Assembly: GCA_019973155.2 (NCBI GenBank)
Contig: BPQB01000006.1
Span: 496,001 to 560,000 of the forward strand
DNA: 64,000 bases
Reading direction: 5' to 3'
Source of the DNA: Phanerochaete sordida
Lineage: Eukaryota; Basidiomycota; Agaricomycetes; Polyporales; Phanerochaetaceae
Shown here: positions 12,351-22,902 of the stretch, in pieces
How positions within the stretch are numbered: the first letter of the stretch is position 1
How the letters are laid out: each line of letters opens with the position of its first letter
Position numbers and translations under genes: made by a program
The notes under the pieces: generated by a model
Told to the model about the DNA's origin: nothing
Seen by the model: the letters and a program-made list of their open reading frames with translations, nothing else
Database searches by the model: none

Positions 12351-14680
12351 TCAGCTGAAGCAGTACTGCTGGAAGCACGCCGCGCAGACGCCGTCGCGGG
12401 GCAAGCCCTGGCGCGCGCGGGCGCGGTCCGTGACCGCACACGCGAGGCACACGGGCCAGAGCGAGTCGCCGGCGAGGTTGGGGGTCGCCGCCTCGGCCTG
12501 ATGCGCGGACGCGCTGCCGACGGAGCCGCGCGTCGCGATCGTGTACGCCTGGTCGATAATCGCGAGCGCGGACGCGTCCTGGGACGTGCCCGTGTTCGTG
12601 AGCGCGATTTCGTTCGGGTTCGGGAGGCAGATCACGAGCGGCGGGATCGGCGTGTTCGTCGCGTTGTCCGCAGAGTTGCAGCCGAAGAAGACGGGGCGCT
12701 GGTTCAGCTGCGCGGCGATGAATTGGTCGGTCGAAGATGGGACTGGCGGGAAGGAGTAGCTGCCGGACAACGACGCTGCGCGGGTTGCAGCCGTCTGCAC
12801 GTCGTTGTCAGTACTTTGTGTTTACGATAAACTGACTACGACGTACAATAATGGATGAGCCATTAGAATAGTTCGTGTCCGTTTTTCCGCTCTGAAACAC
12901 CCGTCAGTCAGTTATCACGTATGTAGTCGCAAGTGAAAGACGTACCGCGTCGCTTGCAAAGATGACATCGACGTTTCTCGCTTTGACAAGCAGAGGCTGG
13001 AACGGCACGAACTCGGCGTTCTCCGACCCATCCACGAGTGTCAACACGTCGGACTGCGCATCGGGGAACGTCGCGTTCGCGATGCCCTGGAAGGTATTGG
13101 GCACGTGTCCCAGCAGGAAGTCGCGCGACGCGTTCAGCAGCGGGATCGCCGGACCAAGCAGCGACGAGCTCAGCTGACCGGACTACATTTGACGCGGTCA
13201 GCCTCATGTCCGACTTGAAAACGCAGCAGCATACCAAGTTCGTGCCAGTCTCAGGCTTGCCATCGGTGGTGCAGTTCCCATCTGTGGTGCTCGTGCCATT
13301 TTCAGGCTGGCCGTCGGGGTCCCCATCGGTGCTGCTTGTGCCATTCCCGGGCTGGCCGTCGGTGGTGCAGTTCCCATCTGTGGTGCTCGTGCCATTTTCA
13401 GGCTGGCCGTCGGGGTCCCCATCGGTGCTGCTTGTGCCATTCCCGGGCTGGCCGTCGGTGGTGCAGTTCCCATCGGTGGCGCTCGTGCCATTTTCAGGCT
13501 GGCCGTCGGGGTCCCCATCGGTGCTGCTTGTGCCATTCCCGGGCTGGCCGTCGGTGGTGCAGTTCCCGTTGGCGCCGTTCGTGCCAGTCTCAGGCTCGCC
13601 GTCGGCGGTGCAGTTCCCCCCCTGGCCCCCAGTGCCGGAGCCGCCGCTCGCCGTCGAGCCGAGCAGCCTGGTGGGGATGAACGCGGCCAGGTTGGGGTCA
13701 TAGGAGCCGAACTCGACTACCAATTTTGTGAGTACAGGTAGATTGACCTAGGGGAATGTGACGCACATGGGTTGAACTCGTAGGTGACGCTGGTCAGCGG
13801 GATCGGTAGGGTTGTTGACGAGTTAGAGTTGCCTCCTTGGCTTGATATGGAGTGCATGACAATGATTGGGAAAGGCTGCGCATTGGCATGGAAGGAGGAC
13901 CTACGCATCGCGGACCAATCAGATTATATTCCCGTGCGATACGAAAAAAAGCACTTACACACTAGTCAGCTCACTCCAAAGCTGCCCCGCACCGTGCGCC
14001 TGCTGCGTCGAGTTGGTCGCGTCTGTGCCGTTCACGAAGTGGCGCGCGAGGACACGCGCCCAGATGTCCGCGAGGCTGACCGTGGAGCTGGACGCGCTCG
14101 CCGCGCCGGTGAGCGACGCATTACCCGAGCCGAACACGAGCTCGGGCAGCGTCGGGAAACCCGCCTGCGACAGGCTCCCGACGAGCCACGACCCGCCGGA
14201 CGAGCCGACGAGGTAGTTTGCCGCCTGGAGGAGCCCGCCTGTGCCGAGGCCCGCGGCGGAGGGGTTGCGCGCGTCGAGCGCGTCGAGCACAGCGGCGTTG
14301 AACGTCGCCGCGCGGGGCCCGCCGCCGCTGACCGCGAGGCCAACGTTCGGGAGCGCCGTGCCGGACGCGCCGCCGCTCAGGAGCGCAGTCATGTACGCGG
14401 GGAGCGTGACGTTCTGCTCCTGCGCGGCGTTCTGCACGTTCTGCAGGTACGTCTGCCATGCGCTCGCGCCGGTGCCGTTCGTGCGCGCGGAGATGTAGCT
14501 CAGCTCCTGCGGACTGAGCCTCTGGCTCTCGCTGCCCGCGAGCCGGATGAACTGCGTGACGTTCGGGCAGGACGCGCCATTGGGTGTGTACGCGAGCGAC
14601 GCGGTGGTCTGCGCGGTCGCGTAGGGTATCGCTGGTATGAGCGAGAAGATAAGGGCGAGGGCCGCCGACGAGGTAATCAT
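12351..14680 (-). CDS. secreted lysophospholipase / phospholipase B, copy 1 (altered)
   Basis: Member of the fungal PLA2_B family that removes fatty acids from phospholipids outside the cell. The signal peptide is MITSSAALALIFSLIPAIPY. The oxyanion/Arg motif LAVSGGGPRAAT and nucleophile motif VGSSGGSWLVGSL are present, and the late acidic motif reads TLVDGSENAEFVPFQPLL, where the family usually has VDGG. The gene ends FQQYCFS. Compared with copy 2 it lacks about 55 residues after the TGAAS segment, the short NFFDFV stretch, and the conserved block GFDQTSFVIALSSNLFN. It carries three 96-base repeats in the middle instead. A splice-acceptor CCAG present in copy 2 reads CCAT here. It may be a diverging gene or an early pseudogene; its reading frames remain open. 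Confidence 0.7.
13287..13574 (-). repeat. 96-bp tandem repeat, 3 units, inside lysophospholipase copy 1
   Basis: Unit starts recur at 13287, 13383 and 13479, exactly 96 bases apart and nearly identical. On the coding strand each unit gives 32 residues made of DGQPGNGTSSTDGDPDG followed by QPENGTSTTDGNCTT. Because 96 is divisible by three, copy number can change without breaking the frame. Every unit contains three N-x-T/S glycosylation sequons (NGT, NGT, NCT). Copy 2 has a shorter, non-periodic Gly/Asn/Thr linker at the same place. Confidence 0.9.
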
Positions 14681-14743
14681 AGATCGGAGGTTTTCAGGAG
14701 TTAGAGATGTGGGGATGACATCCTCGGGGCGGAGGCAAGCTGC

Positions 14744-14751
14744 AATATATC
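14744..14751 (-). promoter_or_regulatory. TATA-like box of lysophospholipase copy 1
   Basis: GATATATT on the minus strand about 65 bases upstream of the ATG at 14680. The same element in the same context lies upstream of copy 2, so the duplication carried the promoter. Confidence 0.5.
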
Positions 14752-15952
14752 CCGCCGGCGAACCAAGACGTGAAAATACCCCAAGCAGTGCTGTACGCAC
14801 TAGTGATGTGCGGGCTCTACCTCAGGCCTTCGAGCCGCCAAAGCCGAGCCGAGCCGAGCCGCCATGCGCTTGAGGGGACGGGTTGTGCGGGAATTACTGA
14901 TGTAAGGTAGCCAGTTCGATTCATTTCGTCGTCGTGCCCACGGCTCGGCTTCACACTCAAGGCGTCCGGCCTGAGCCGTCAGGCCGCGGCTTGATCAATG
15001 GCCAGTATTATAGGTTCCACCGACACTGTGAGGTCAGTAACTATTAGGACTGGTCGGAAGAGGAACTTACCGCGCAGTCGGATGGGTAGGGAAGAGTGAG
15101 CCGCAAGCGCGATGCTCTAGCTGCCTAGTTGGGCCGAGGCCCCTGGCACCGCTGGGACCCGGAATACCCTTCACCGTGGTCGCTGTTTTGCCCCAACGAC
15201 GACCGTGCGCGAACGTCCTGCATACCCGCAGAGCCGTTACATTGAGGATTCAACCAGTATGAAGAAGCTCTAGCGCCCTCAAGCACGAACCCACGACGTT
15301 CAAACGTGCCCTCATGCGCCATTGGCGGCTACTCCCAGTGCATCACGCGTCCTCCGCTGAATGTGCGCGCCGTGGCGGAGTCTGTATCGCACTGTCCATG
15401 ACATATCAGCGTGTGTGCTGGGAAAGACTAATCTCTGACAATCTCTGATCAGACAAAACCGGTGATGATTTCACCGTAGTATTCACAGAAAGTCAGTTCT
15501 CCTCCTTGGTCATGGCGCCCGAGTCTGCATTGAGGGACACGACATTGCCTTCGGCGCAGGCTGTGAACATCCTGAGGGAATGCCTCGATATGGTTGTGCA
15601 CTGCTGAGCCCGCCCCGGTGTTCAGCGCGCTGTAGATATGTAGCCTCACACCTCGCCGTCTCGCGGCCTCGACAGGGACAGCCGCCCAGTGGCACCACGC
15701 GCTCACCTTGGCGCGAAGGATCTGGCGCTGCGGCAGCCTTTCCGCATCGGAATGCGTGCCGCCCAGCTTGCTCGGGCCGAAATGATATTCTTGTGGCCCC
15801 CGCGCAGCGTGTCCACGAGTTATGAGAACGCCGGTACGCATCTCTGCGCCGGGAATTTCAAACATAATCCCGCGCCACAGCGGTCTTCTACACCCTGTCG
15901 AGACTGCAAACGTGCAGACGAGGCTTTCCGTTGCTCCCAGCTGAGACACACT

Positions 15953-16052
15953 TCGGGTATCCATCACGGCCATCATGGCAGACGGCACCTCAAAGTCCAG
16001 GCCGCGACCCAAGCTCGCACCTCGGGTATACATCACGGACATCATGGCAAAC
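15953..16052. repeat. imperfect two-copy direct repeat
   Basis: TCGGGTATCCATCACGGCCA followed by TCATGGCAGAC is repeated as TCGGGTATACATCACGGACA followed by TCATGGCAAAC about 65 bases downstream. Two copies only; no protein meaning is evident. Confidence 0.5.
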
Positions 16053-16601
16053 AACCCGTCTGACCCTGGGTAACTCCCTGCGGGAGACTGGAGTTCACGC
16101 GCCTTGCAGGTGGCAGCAATCGGACGTGCTACGGGAGCCTACGCGAGCGTGGCAATGCGGCCTTACATCAGACCGCAGCACTCACAGCAGCAGCGGCAAA
16201 CGCGTACACGCTTATCTCTCCCAACACTGCCCGTGATTCTCGCGTCGAGCTCAGACTGTCTGGAGTGGGATGAAGAGTGATATGGTGGAAGGATTTATTT
16301 TCGCTTGAACGCGCTCGGCGTGGTGCGCGAGATACCAGCAGACTTGTTCGAACCGAAGTCTCCGCCAAATCACAAATCAGATGCGTTCAAGCCAACCTCT
16401 CCGCTGAAGTGTGCGCTGAAGTGTGCAGACTCGTCGAGGGAGCGTTGCGTATTTTGTGTTCCAAAATCGGCACAACCCGACGAAGATATTACGCTTAGCG
16501 CCCTGGACGACCTCCGCGCGCGTCGTTCGGAGCCTTCCTCGTCTCTCTTCCGCTTGTTCCTCCATCCAATCCCTACTCCCTGCTCAACCGCTCGTAGATG
16601 C

Positions 16602-16609
16602 GTATATAA
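16602..16609 (+). promoter_or_regulatory. TATA box upstream of the coiled-coil gene
   Basis: GTATATAA lies 225 bases upstream of the ATG at 16827. The distance is long for direct use but allows a leader of usual fungal length. It suggests the coiled-coil gene has its own promoter. Confidence 0.4.
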
Positions 16610-16826
16610 GAAGTGGGATGGAGTATTAGAGGGTCTGGAGTCGGTTGAGAGCCTGAGGACACGAGTTTGGGCTGGAAATTAGGTGCGCCAGTATGCTTCC
16701 GTGACCAGCCCGCAGCGCACTAATGACAAGCTATTGCAGACTCTTAGACCATCGTACCAGCTACATGATACGCACCTCATCATACCGCATATACTCGCCC
16801 CTATTGCTACTGTCTGAACCTCAGCC

Positions 16827-17836
16827 ATGGCGCCTTCCAAGCAACGATCGGTACGTCGACCTCGAAAGCCCTCCGCGGCGCGCAAGGACCATACCCGAAG
16901 ACTCAGCGAGCAGAAAAGGCTTCGTAATACTCCAGGACTCCTCCCTGGACCCTCTGACGACTCTAATTCCGCTCCATCTCGTCTCCCGCGCTCTGCACTC
17001 CAGGCTACACTGATATCTACTCAGGACGAGCTCGCCGTTGCGCAGAGCAGTATTGTTGCCAAGGACAAGCAACTTGCACTGTTGGAGGAGTCTGCAGGCG
17101 CTGCTGTCGACCATATTGAAGAACAGCAACACGCGATCCACGACGCAGAGAACCAAGCCCGGGAGTACCACCGTCTGTACCACAATGCCCGTACTCGCGA
17201 ACGCCGGTTCAAAGCGTCGCGCGACGCTGCCCGCGATGCCGCGTCTCAGCGCATACAGGCCCTCCAAGGCGAGTTTGCGCAGCTGCATGCCTGCTACCAG
17301 CAACTCGAGGTTTGCTTTGCGGACAAGAGCGAAGCCCTGTCGGAAGCCCGGACGTCTCTGAGCGAGGATGCCGCACGCAGCAAGACGTCTCAGCCGGAGC
17401 TCCGAACTGCGCTGGACACTCTTGCGAACACTCGCGCCCAACTGGCTCTGACCCGCACGGAGTGGGACTCTGCTCTCGCTAGCTCTGCCTCTCGGACTGC
17501 CAAACTCGACGCGGCGCTGGACCATCTGGATGCTTCACAGGACGACATAAAACAACTCTCTGCTATGCTTGACGACTCTCGGGGCTGCTATCATCAAGAG
17601 GTGCGTGCCGCTGCATTCGTTAGCTCCAGACTGTCAGTAGCTCACTAGGCCTTGCTCAGCTCGCTGGACACAAAGGTACCGTCACAGCCGTCGACTTCCA
17701 TCCCACGGAACCTATCTGTACGTGTCTGATTCCTCGGCACCGGCACACGAATGCTCAGGCCCGCTGTTTAGTCCTCACGGGAAGCAAGGATGGCACCATG
17801 CTACTGGGAGAGATCGAGCCGAGTGTCAAAGTCTAG
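16827..17836 (+). CDS. coiled-coil protein, apparently spliced to duplicated WD40 exons (chimera)
   Basis: The first exon, 16827-17600, gives 258 residues: a basic N-terminus (MAPSKQRSVRRPRKPSAARK), then ~200 residues of heptad-rich, Glu/Gln/Ala/Leu-rich coiled coil. The start has a good context (GCCATGG). At 17601 a GTGCGT donor begins a 59-base intron ending CTTGCTCAG at 17659. The next exon, 17660-17717, is the duplicated penultimate SNRNP40 exon. After intron 17718-17771, exon 17772-17836 is the duplicated last one. The phases match, giving 298 residues ending in a single WD40 blade (LAGHKGTVTAVDFHP, LTGSKDGTMLLGEI). If splicing does not occur the protein stops at 17648; a nearer acceptor at 17649 gives a different short tail. 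The coiled-coil family was not recognised. Confidence 0.55.
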
Positions 17837-18159
17837 CGTACGCAGTGCTGTTTGTATTCTTTTTTGCTCCAAGGCTATCGATTTTGTCGCCCGTATGCAG
17901 TGAAACTATTTCGTGTCTTGCAATCCTCGACCACTGTGAGACCGTTCTCGAGCACACGATTCTGGAGACAGCATGTTTTTGTTTGTTCCTGTTAGCATCC
18001 AAAGCCTCCGGTTGCCAAACAGGGTACAGCCGTAGAATATCGACATGCATTACAAGGGTCATTTCGTAGAGTACTCTGGTCAATTTTGATTCAAGTCACA
18101 GAATATTGGCAGACGTCGTGTGTGTCGTGCGTCATGATTTCGTTACCCATGCAAGCTCC
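17837..18159. other. duplicated 3' flank of SNRNP40
   Basis: Closely matches 11596-11838 and contains no gene. It separates the converging chimeric gene and lysophospholipase copy 2. Confidence 0.6.
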
Positions 18160-20661
18160 TCAGCTGAAGCAGTACTGCTGGAAGCATGCCGCACATACGC
18201 CATCGCGGGGCAGGCCCTGGCGCGCACGCGCGCGATCCGTGACCGCACACGCGAGGCACACCGGCCAGAGCGGGTCGCCGGGGAGGTTGGGGGTGGCTGC
18301 CTCGGCCTGGTGCGCGAACGCGCTGCCGACGAAGCCGCGCGTCGCGATCGCGTACGCCTGGTCGATGATCGCGAGCGCGGTCTGCGGCGCGAACGCGTCC
18401 TGGAACGTGCTCGTGTTCGTGAGCGCGATGTCGTTCGGGAGCGGCACGTTCGGGAGGTAGATCACGAGCGGCGGGATCGGTGTGCTCGTCGAGTTCGTCG
18501 GGGCCGTGCCGTTCGTCGGCGTCGTGCTGTTCGTGGACGCCGTGCCGTTGTTCGGCGTCGTCGCGTTAGTGGCGTTGTCTGCAGAGTTGCAGCCGAAGAA
18601 GACGGGGCGCTGGTTCAGCTGCGCGGCGACGAACTGGTCGGCTGAGGATGGGACGGGTGGGAAGGAGTAGCTGCCGGACAGCGCTGCTGCGCGGGCCGCA
18701 GCGGTCTGCATGCCATAATCAGGTCTTTGTATCATCGGCAACCTGACGATGACTTACGATAATGGACGTGCCATTAGGATAGTTCGTGTCCGTGTTGCCG
18801 CTCTGAGTAAGGCGATAAATCAGCATTTGTGCATGGAGTAGGGCATAAGACACTTACTGCGTCACTCGCAAAGATGACATCGACGTTTCGCGCTTTGACA
18901 AGCAGAGGCTGGAACGGCACAAACTCGGCGTCCTCCGAGCCGTCCACGAGTGTCAACACGTCGGACTGCGCGTCGGGAAACGTCGCGTTCGCGATGCCCT
19001 GGAAGGTGTTCGGCACGTATCCGAGCAGGAAGTCGCGCGACGCATTGGGGAACGAGGCGTTCAGCAGCGGGATCGCCGGCCCAAGCAGAGACGAGCTCAG
19101 CTGGCCAGACTACAGCAACCACCGTGAGATCCACGTCGGTCGGTCTAAGCGGAGGAGCACATACGGTTTGGTTCAGGGAGTTGAACAGGTTCGACGACAG
19201 CGCGATGACGAACGAAGTCTGGTCGAAGCCCGTGACACACGTCCCGTTCCCGCTCGTCCCGCCGTTCGCGCCCGTGGTGCTGTTACCATTGGCACCGTTT
19301 GTGCCAGTCCCGGGCTGCCCGTCGGCGGTGCCGTTCCCGCCCTGGCCCCCGGTGCCGGTGCCGCCGTTGCCGCCGACACCCGTGGTGCCGTTCTGGCCGT
19401 TAGTACCATTGACGGTCTGCCCGCTGCCGCTGCCGCCGTTCGCCGTCGAGCCGAGCAGGCTCGTGGGGATGAACGCGGACAGGCTGGGATCGTAGGAGCC
19501 GAACTCGACTGCAGACACTGTGAGCACGGGTAGTTTTAGCTGGGGCAATGGGACGTACATGGGTTGAACTCGTAGATGACGTTGGTCAGCGGAATTGGCA
19601 AGGTTGTTGATGAGCTAGAGTTGCCCTGGCTTGATATAGAGTCCACGACGATGATTGGGAAAGGCTGCGCATTGGCCTGGAAGGAGGACCTTCAAAGTGC
19701 GGAAGGATTAGACCATGTGCGCATACGATACGAACAAAAGCACATACACACTGGTCAACCCACTCCAGAGCTGCCCCGCGCCATGCGCCTGCTGCGTCGA
19801 GTTCGTCGCGTTCACGAAATCGAAGAAGTTCGCCGCGTCCGTGCCATTGACAAAGTGGCGCGCAAGGACGCGCGCCCAGATGTCCGCGAAGCTGACCGGG
19901 AAGCCGCCTTGCGCCTTGCCCTGGATCTCCTGCACGACGGCCTGGAAGTACTCCGCCTGCACGTTCGTGTCGCCGATCGGCGAGGGGTTCAGGAAGCCGA
20001 ACTGCGAGTTCCACCCGCTGTACCCGCCGAAGTCCGTGCCGTTCCCGCCGCCCGCCGACCCGGAGCTGGACGACGAGCTGGCCGCGCCGGTGAGCGACGC
20101 GTTGCCCGGGCCGAACACGAGCTCGGGCAGCGTCGGGAAGCCCGCCTGCGACAGGCTCCCGACGAGCCACGACCCGCCGGACGAGCCGACGAGGTAGTTC
20201 GCGGCCTGCAGCAGCCCGCCCGTGCCGAGGCCCGCGGCGGCGGGGCTGCGCGCGTCGAGCGCGTTGAGCACGGCCGCGTTGAACGTCGCCGCGCGGAGCC
20301 CGCCGCCGCTCACCGCGAGGCCGACGTTCGGGAGCGCCGCGCCGGACGCGCTGCCGCTCAGGAGCGCAGTCATGTACGCGGGGAGCGTGACGTTCTGCGC
20401 CTGCGCGGCGTTCTGCACGTTCTGCAGGTACGTCTGCCATGCGCCCGCGCCGGTGCCGTTCGTGCGCGCGGAGATGTAGCTCAGCTCCTGCGGGCTGAGC
20501 GTCTGGTTCTCGCTGCCTGCGAGCCGGATGAACTGCGTGACGTTCGGGCAGGATGCGCCATGGGGTGTGTACGCGAGCGACGCGGCGGTCTGCGCGGTCG
20601 CGTAGGGTATCGCTGGTATGAGCGAGAAGATAAGGGCGAGGGCCGCCGACGAGGTAATCAT
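18160..20661 (-). CDS. secreted lysophospholipase / phospholipase B, copy 2 (complete)
   Basis: Full-length counterpart of the gene at 12351-14680. The signal peptide is MITSSAALALIFSLIPAIPY. It has the Arg motif LAVSGGGLRAAT, the nucleophile motif VGSSGGSWLVGSL, the region GYSGWNSQFGFLNPSPIGD and YFQAVVQEIQG that copy 1 has lost, FPIIVVDS, EFGSYDPSLSAFIPTSLLGS, a Gly/Asn/Thr-rich linker, CVTGFDQTSFVIALSSNLFN, and DVLTLVDGSEDAEFVPFQ with the putative catalytic Asp. It ends with a Cys-rich tail (PVCLACAVTDRARARQ and CAACFQQYCFS). The linker and NGT/NST-rich stretches suggest heavy N-glycosylation. About five introns are needed. Fungal enzymes of this family are secreted or GPI-anchored; I see no clear GPI signal here. 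Confidence 0.85.
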
Positions 20662-21121
20662 GGATTGGCGGCGGTCAGGGGTTAGAGGTGTGGGAAGGAC
20701 GTCCTCGGGGCGGAGGCGAGCTGCAATATATCCCGCCGGCGAGCCAAGACGTGAAACGGCCCCAAGAAGGGCTGTACGCACGCCTACGTCAACGAATAGG
20801 AAATACGTGCCGCAGCGCAGAGCAGTGAATGCTCGGCTCGGAGGCGGCTACGCAGTCGGACGGTCGGTGCCGCGCGCTCGGCGCTTGGGACGGGGCGGCG
20901 CGCAGGAACGTGCCACACCCTCCTGAGCCCCGAAGGCCGGGACGCGCCCGAAGAATAGGGAGGTGTTGCGGTACGGCACGTCAGCGCAGTACCCAGCTGA
21001 CGCACGGCGTATTTCGCCCGTCGGCGCCCTCGACGCTCGCCACGCTCCCCGAGAAGTTTGGGCGCGGCCTGCTGACAGCCCGCCGGGAGCCTGCTGCGAG
21101 GTCCAGAGACGCATGACGCAA
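20662..21121. other. intergenic region
   Basis: Contains the promoter of lysophospholipase copy 2 and, from ~20781, sequence with no match in unit 1. Open frames on both strands are Arg/Pro/Ala-rich shadows of GC-rich DNA. Confidence 0.45.
20725..20732 (-). promoter_or_regulatory. TATA-like box of lysophospholipase copy 2
   Basis: The same ATATAT element as at 14744-14751, in the same flanking sequence, about 65 bases upstream of the ATG at 20661. Confidence 0.5.
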
Positions 21122-22377
21122 TTACCACGGCCACTCGTCAAAGTCCAGAAGTGTGATATTCGCAATTCTTCGGGAGTGGGTCTTCGGGAGGAGGCCTTCG
21201 ATGGCGTAATCGCCCTCCGGGGCCCTCAGTCGTACTGTGACACGTTCGAGGTTCTTGAACTCTGACAAACTTGCGTCGAGAGCTGCCCAGCGCGGCGCGG
21301 CGTCAGCTATAAACTGCGGCGCATTGCCTATGCGGGTTTGTAGCTGTAAGGTGATCGCGCCGAGAGTGTCTTTCTTTGCGGAGGAAAGGGGGCCGACCAA
21401 AGCAGGGATGCTGTCATTCTCGGCGTCGACGGTCAAAGAGCGCAGACTCCGCAGCGTGCCAAAGTCGAGGCTACCTGAAGAGCGGGTACGTTGGGTGTCA
21501 GGTCTGACCAAAGCGGTACACAACTCCACAGACACCCACCAATGAACTCATCGAAGTTCGCCCCGGGAAACCTGGCAAAGGACATGTGTAACTCGGACAG
21601 TAACGGCAATCGGAGCAGCAGGTCCCGCAATGGCTGCAACGGCTCATGGACGTCCACGGCCAGCGAACGCAAATTGCACGCTTTCTCCGACAACCAAGAT
21701 AGAACATGGCCGATGTGGGATGTTCGCGTCAACTTTACCCGATGCAAATTTGGAAGATGCGCAGTCCTTCTGAGGCCCGAGTCCGACCGTTTTGGTGAGT
21801 CGAAGGTTATACTGACGACCTCAAGGGCCTGAAGCGACGGGAACATAGATACCAGTGCCGTGAGCCGCCCAGGATTGGTCAGGGAGAGGTTGTACATCCA
21901 GAGCGTCGTTACTGTGGACGTTAGTTGTGGTGCAATGACAAAAAAACTGGGATGTAAGAAGCGCCAGTTGAGGTCGACAAGAATGATTTTGTCCAGAGCG
22001 GGGATGACTCCGGACAAGCGCAGAGGGAAGAGATGGCTCCAGTGACTGAAGCTGTGCGTGTCTTGACCCTCTGAGTATGGGCGCGGCGGAGAGCAGACAT
22101 ACAGTTCGCGAATGACAGAAGCCTTTGCAACATTTGCCTTCAAGTGCTTCGCGGTCTGTTCCAATTTACGTTTGCCGTTGACGAGAATACGCGTGGACAG
22201 GTGGTACCGGCTGCGAGGTAGCCAGGCGCGAGACGTCAGAGCACAACACACAAGGTCCATGTACCGTCGCTGAAAATGGTACTGGGGGGCAAGGCCGGAC
22301 GGAAGAGGTGCGATGTTCTCCAGGGCGACGTAGTCGATGATGAGCTCGCACACCTCGACGGGAATAGCAGGTCCCAT
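21122..22377 (-). CDS. F-box/LRR-type protein
   Basis: 396 residues from two exons (22377-21540 and 21474-21122). The start, MGPAIPVEVCELIIDYVALE followed by VCCALTSRAWLPRSRYHL, is the degenerate F-box usual in agaricomycetes, where it links targets to an SCF ubiquitin ligase through Skp1. The rest shows leucine-rich spacing (LDKIILVDLNW, LQALEVVSITFD, LHRVKLTRTSHI, LERVTVRLRA). The intron has a GTGGGT donor and TTCAG acceptor. If it is not spliced the frame ends about 35 residues later with an unrelated tail. The target is unknown, and the F-box assignment rests on pattern alone. Confidence 0.7.
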
Positions 22378-22902
22378 GGCGGCATCGGCTAGGCTGAACG
22401 TGAATGTCAGAAAACGCTCACATACCCTGGGAGAACATACCTGATTGTTATCTCCTCTTTACCGCACGCTCAAGAGTAAGACCTCGGGATGAACAAGGTC
22501 TTCGGCTGGGCAAAGCTGGTGGTTGAGCGGCGAGGTGCAGAATCGATGGCGCTTGCCAGCAACACGGAGGTAAGGAGGACCTCGGCCACCTCTAAGCGCA
22601 GCAGGCGCGCGGCGTGGGCATTGACGCGTAACATACCATATACAGACATGGGCGCGCAGACACGGGGGTAAACCGCGAGCACTCCAGGACGGCCTCCTTC
22701 TTCCCACCCACGACACGCAGCCTGCATCGCCTTCGTATACGCCCGCTTCCTCCAGGTCACCGGTCGTGCCCTCTTGTATTGCGACGCATGCAATCTATCG
22801 CCCACCCACGAGGAACGTGCGCGTACTGAGCTTTAATGGCCGTGTTTCCCCATGCACGGGCTTGCTTCCTGCGGCGATATCGTCACTCCTCGACTCGCAT
22901 AA
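22378..22902. other. divergent promoter region
   Basis: Separates the minus-strand F-box gene from the plus-strand phosphatase. Open frames inside it have no recognisable features. No TATA box or repeat noticed. Confidence 0.45.

Larger units (their letters stand above)
11419..14800. repeat. tandem duplication, unit 1 (SNRNP40 3' exons + lysophospholipase copy 1)
   Basis: This block is similar to 17660-20781 in the same orientation. It begins at or just before the penultimate exon of SNRNP40 and runs through its 3' flank, the converging lysophospholipase gene and that gene's promoter. The matching 3' flanks are long and nearly identical in places, for example the stretch after each stop beginning CAGTGCTGTTTGTATTC. 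Unit 1 carries about 450 bases at ~11840-12297 that unit 2 lacks. The upstream breakpoint falls in an intron of SNRNP40. Confidence 0.85.
14801..16826. other. long spacer between the two duplicated blocks
   Basis: About 2 kb without a gene I can support. A 201-codon open frame on the minus strand (15449-16054) and overlapping plus-strand frames have no recognisable motif. At 15953-16052 a ~65-base segment containing CGGGTATCCATCACGG is repeated imperfectly. The last 230 bases, from a TATA box at 16602, probably form the promoter and leader of the coiled-coil gene. Confidence 0.45.
17660..20781. repeat. tandem duplication, unit 2 (SNRNP40 last exons + lysophospholipase copy 2)
   Basis: Second copy of the block at 11419-14800. 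It keeps both last SNRNP40 exons with their intron and the same stop. Visible changes in the exon copies are few (Pro to Ala in LPGHKG, Val to Phe at the splice junction, plus silent third-base changes). Homology ends just upstream of the lipase promoter, near 20781. Confidence 0.85.

Noticed and set aside
15449..16054. 201-codon minus-strand open frame in the spacer between the duplicated blocks
   Set aside because: No domain, signal or splice partner; composition is that of GC-rich non-coding DNA, and a short DNA repeat runs through it. An RNase H-like resemblance was considered but not supported by any catalytic acidic pattern.
19576..20685. 369-codon plus-strand frame opposite lysophospholipase copy 2
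   Set aside because: Arg/Ala/Glu-rich shadow; the minus strand carries signal peptide and both catalytic motifs.
22459..22805. Overlapping minus-strand frames of 85 and 111 codons upstream of the phosphatase
   Set aside because: No motif or splice context; they lie in the divergent promoter between the F-box and phosphatase genes.
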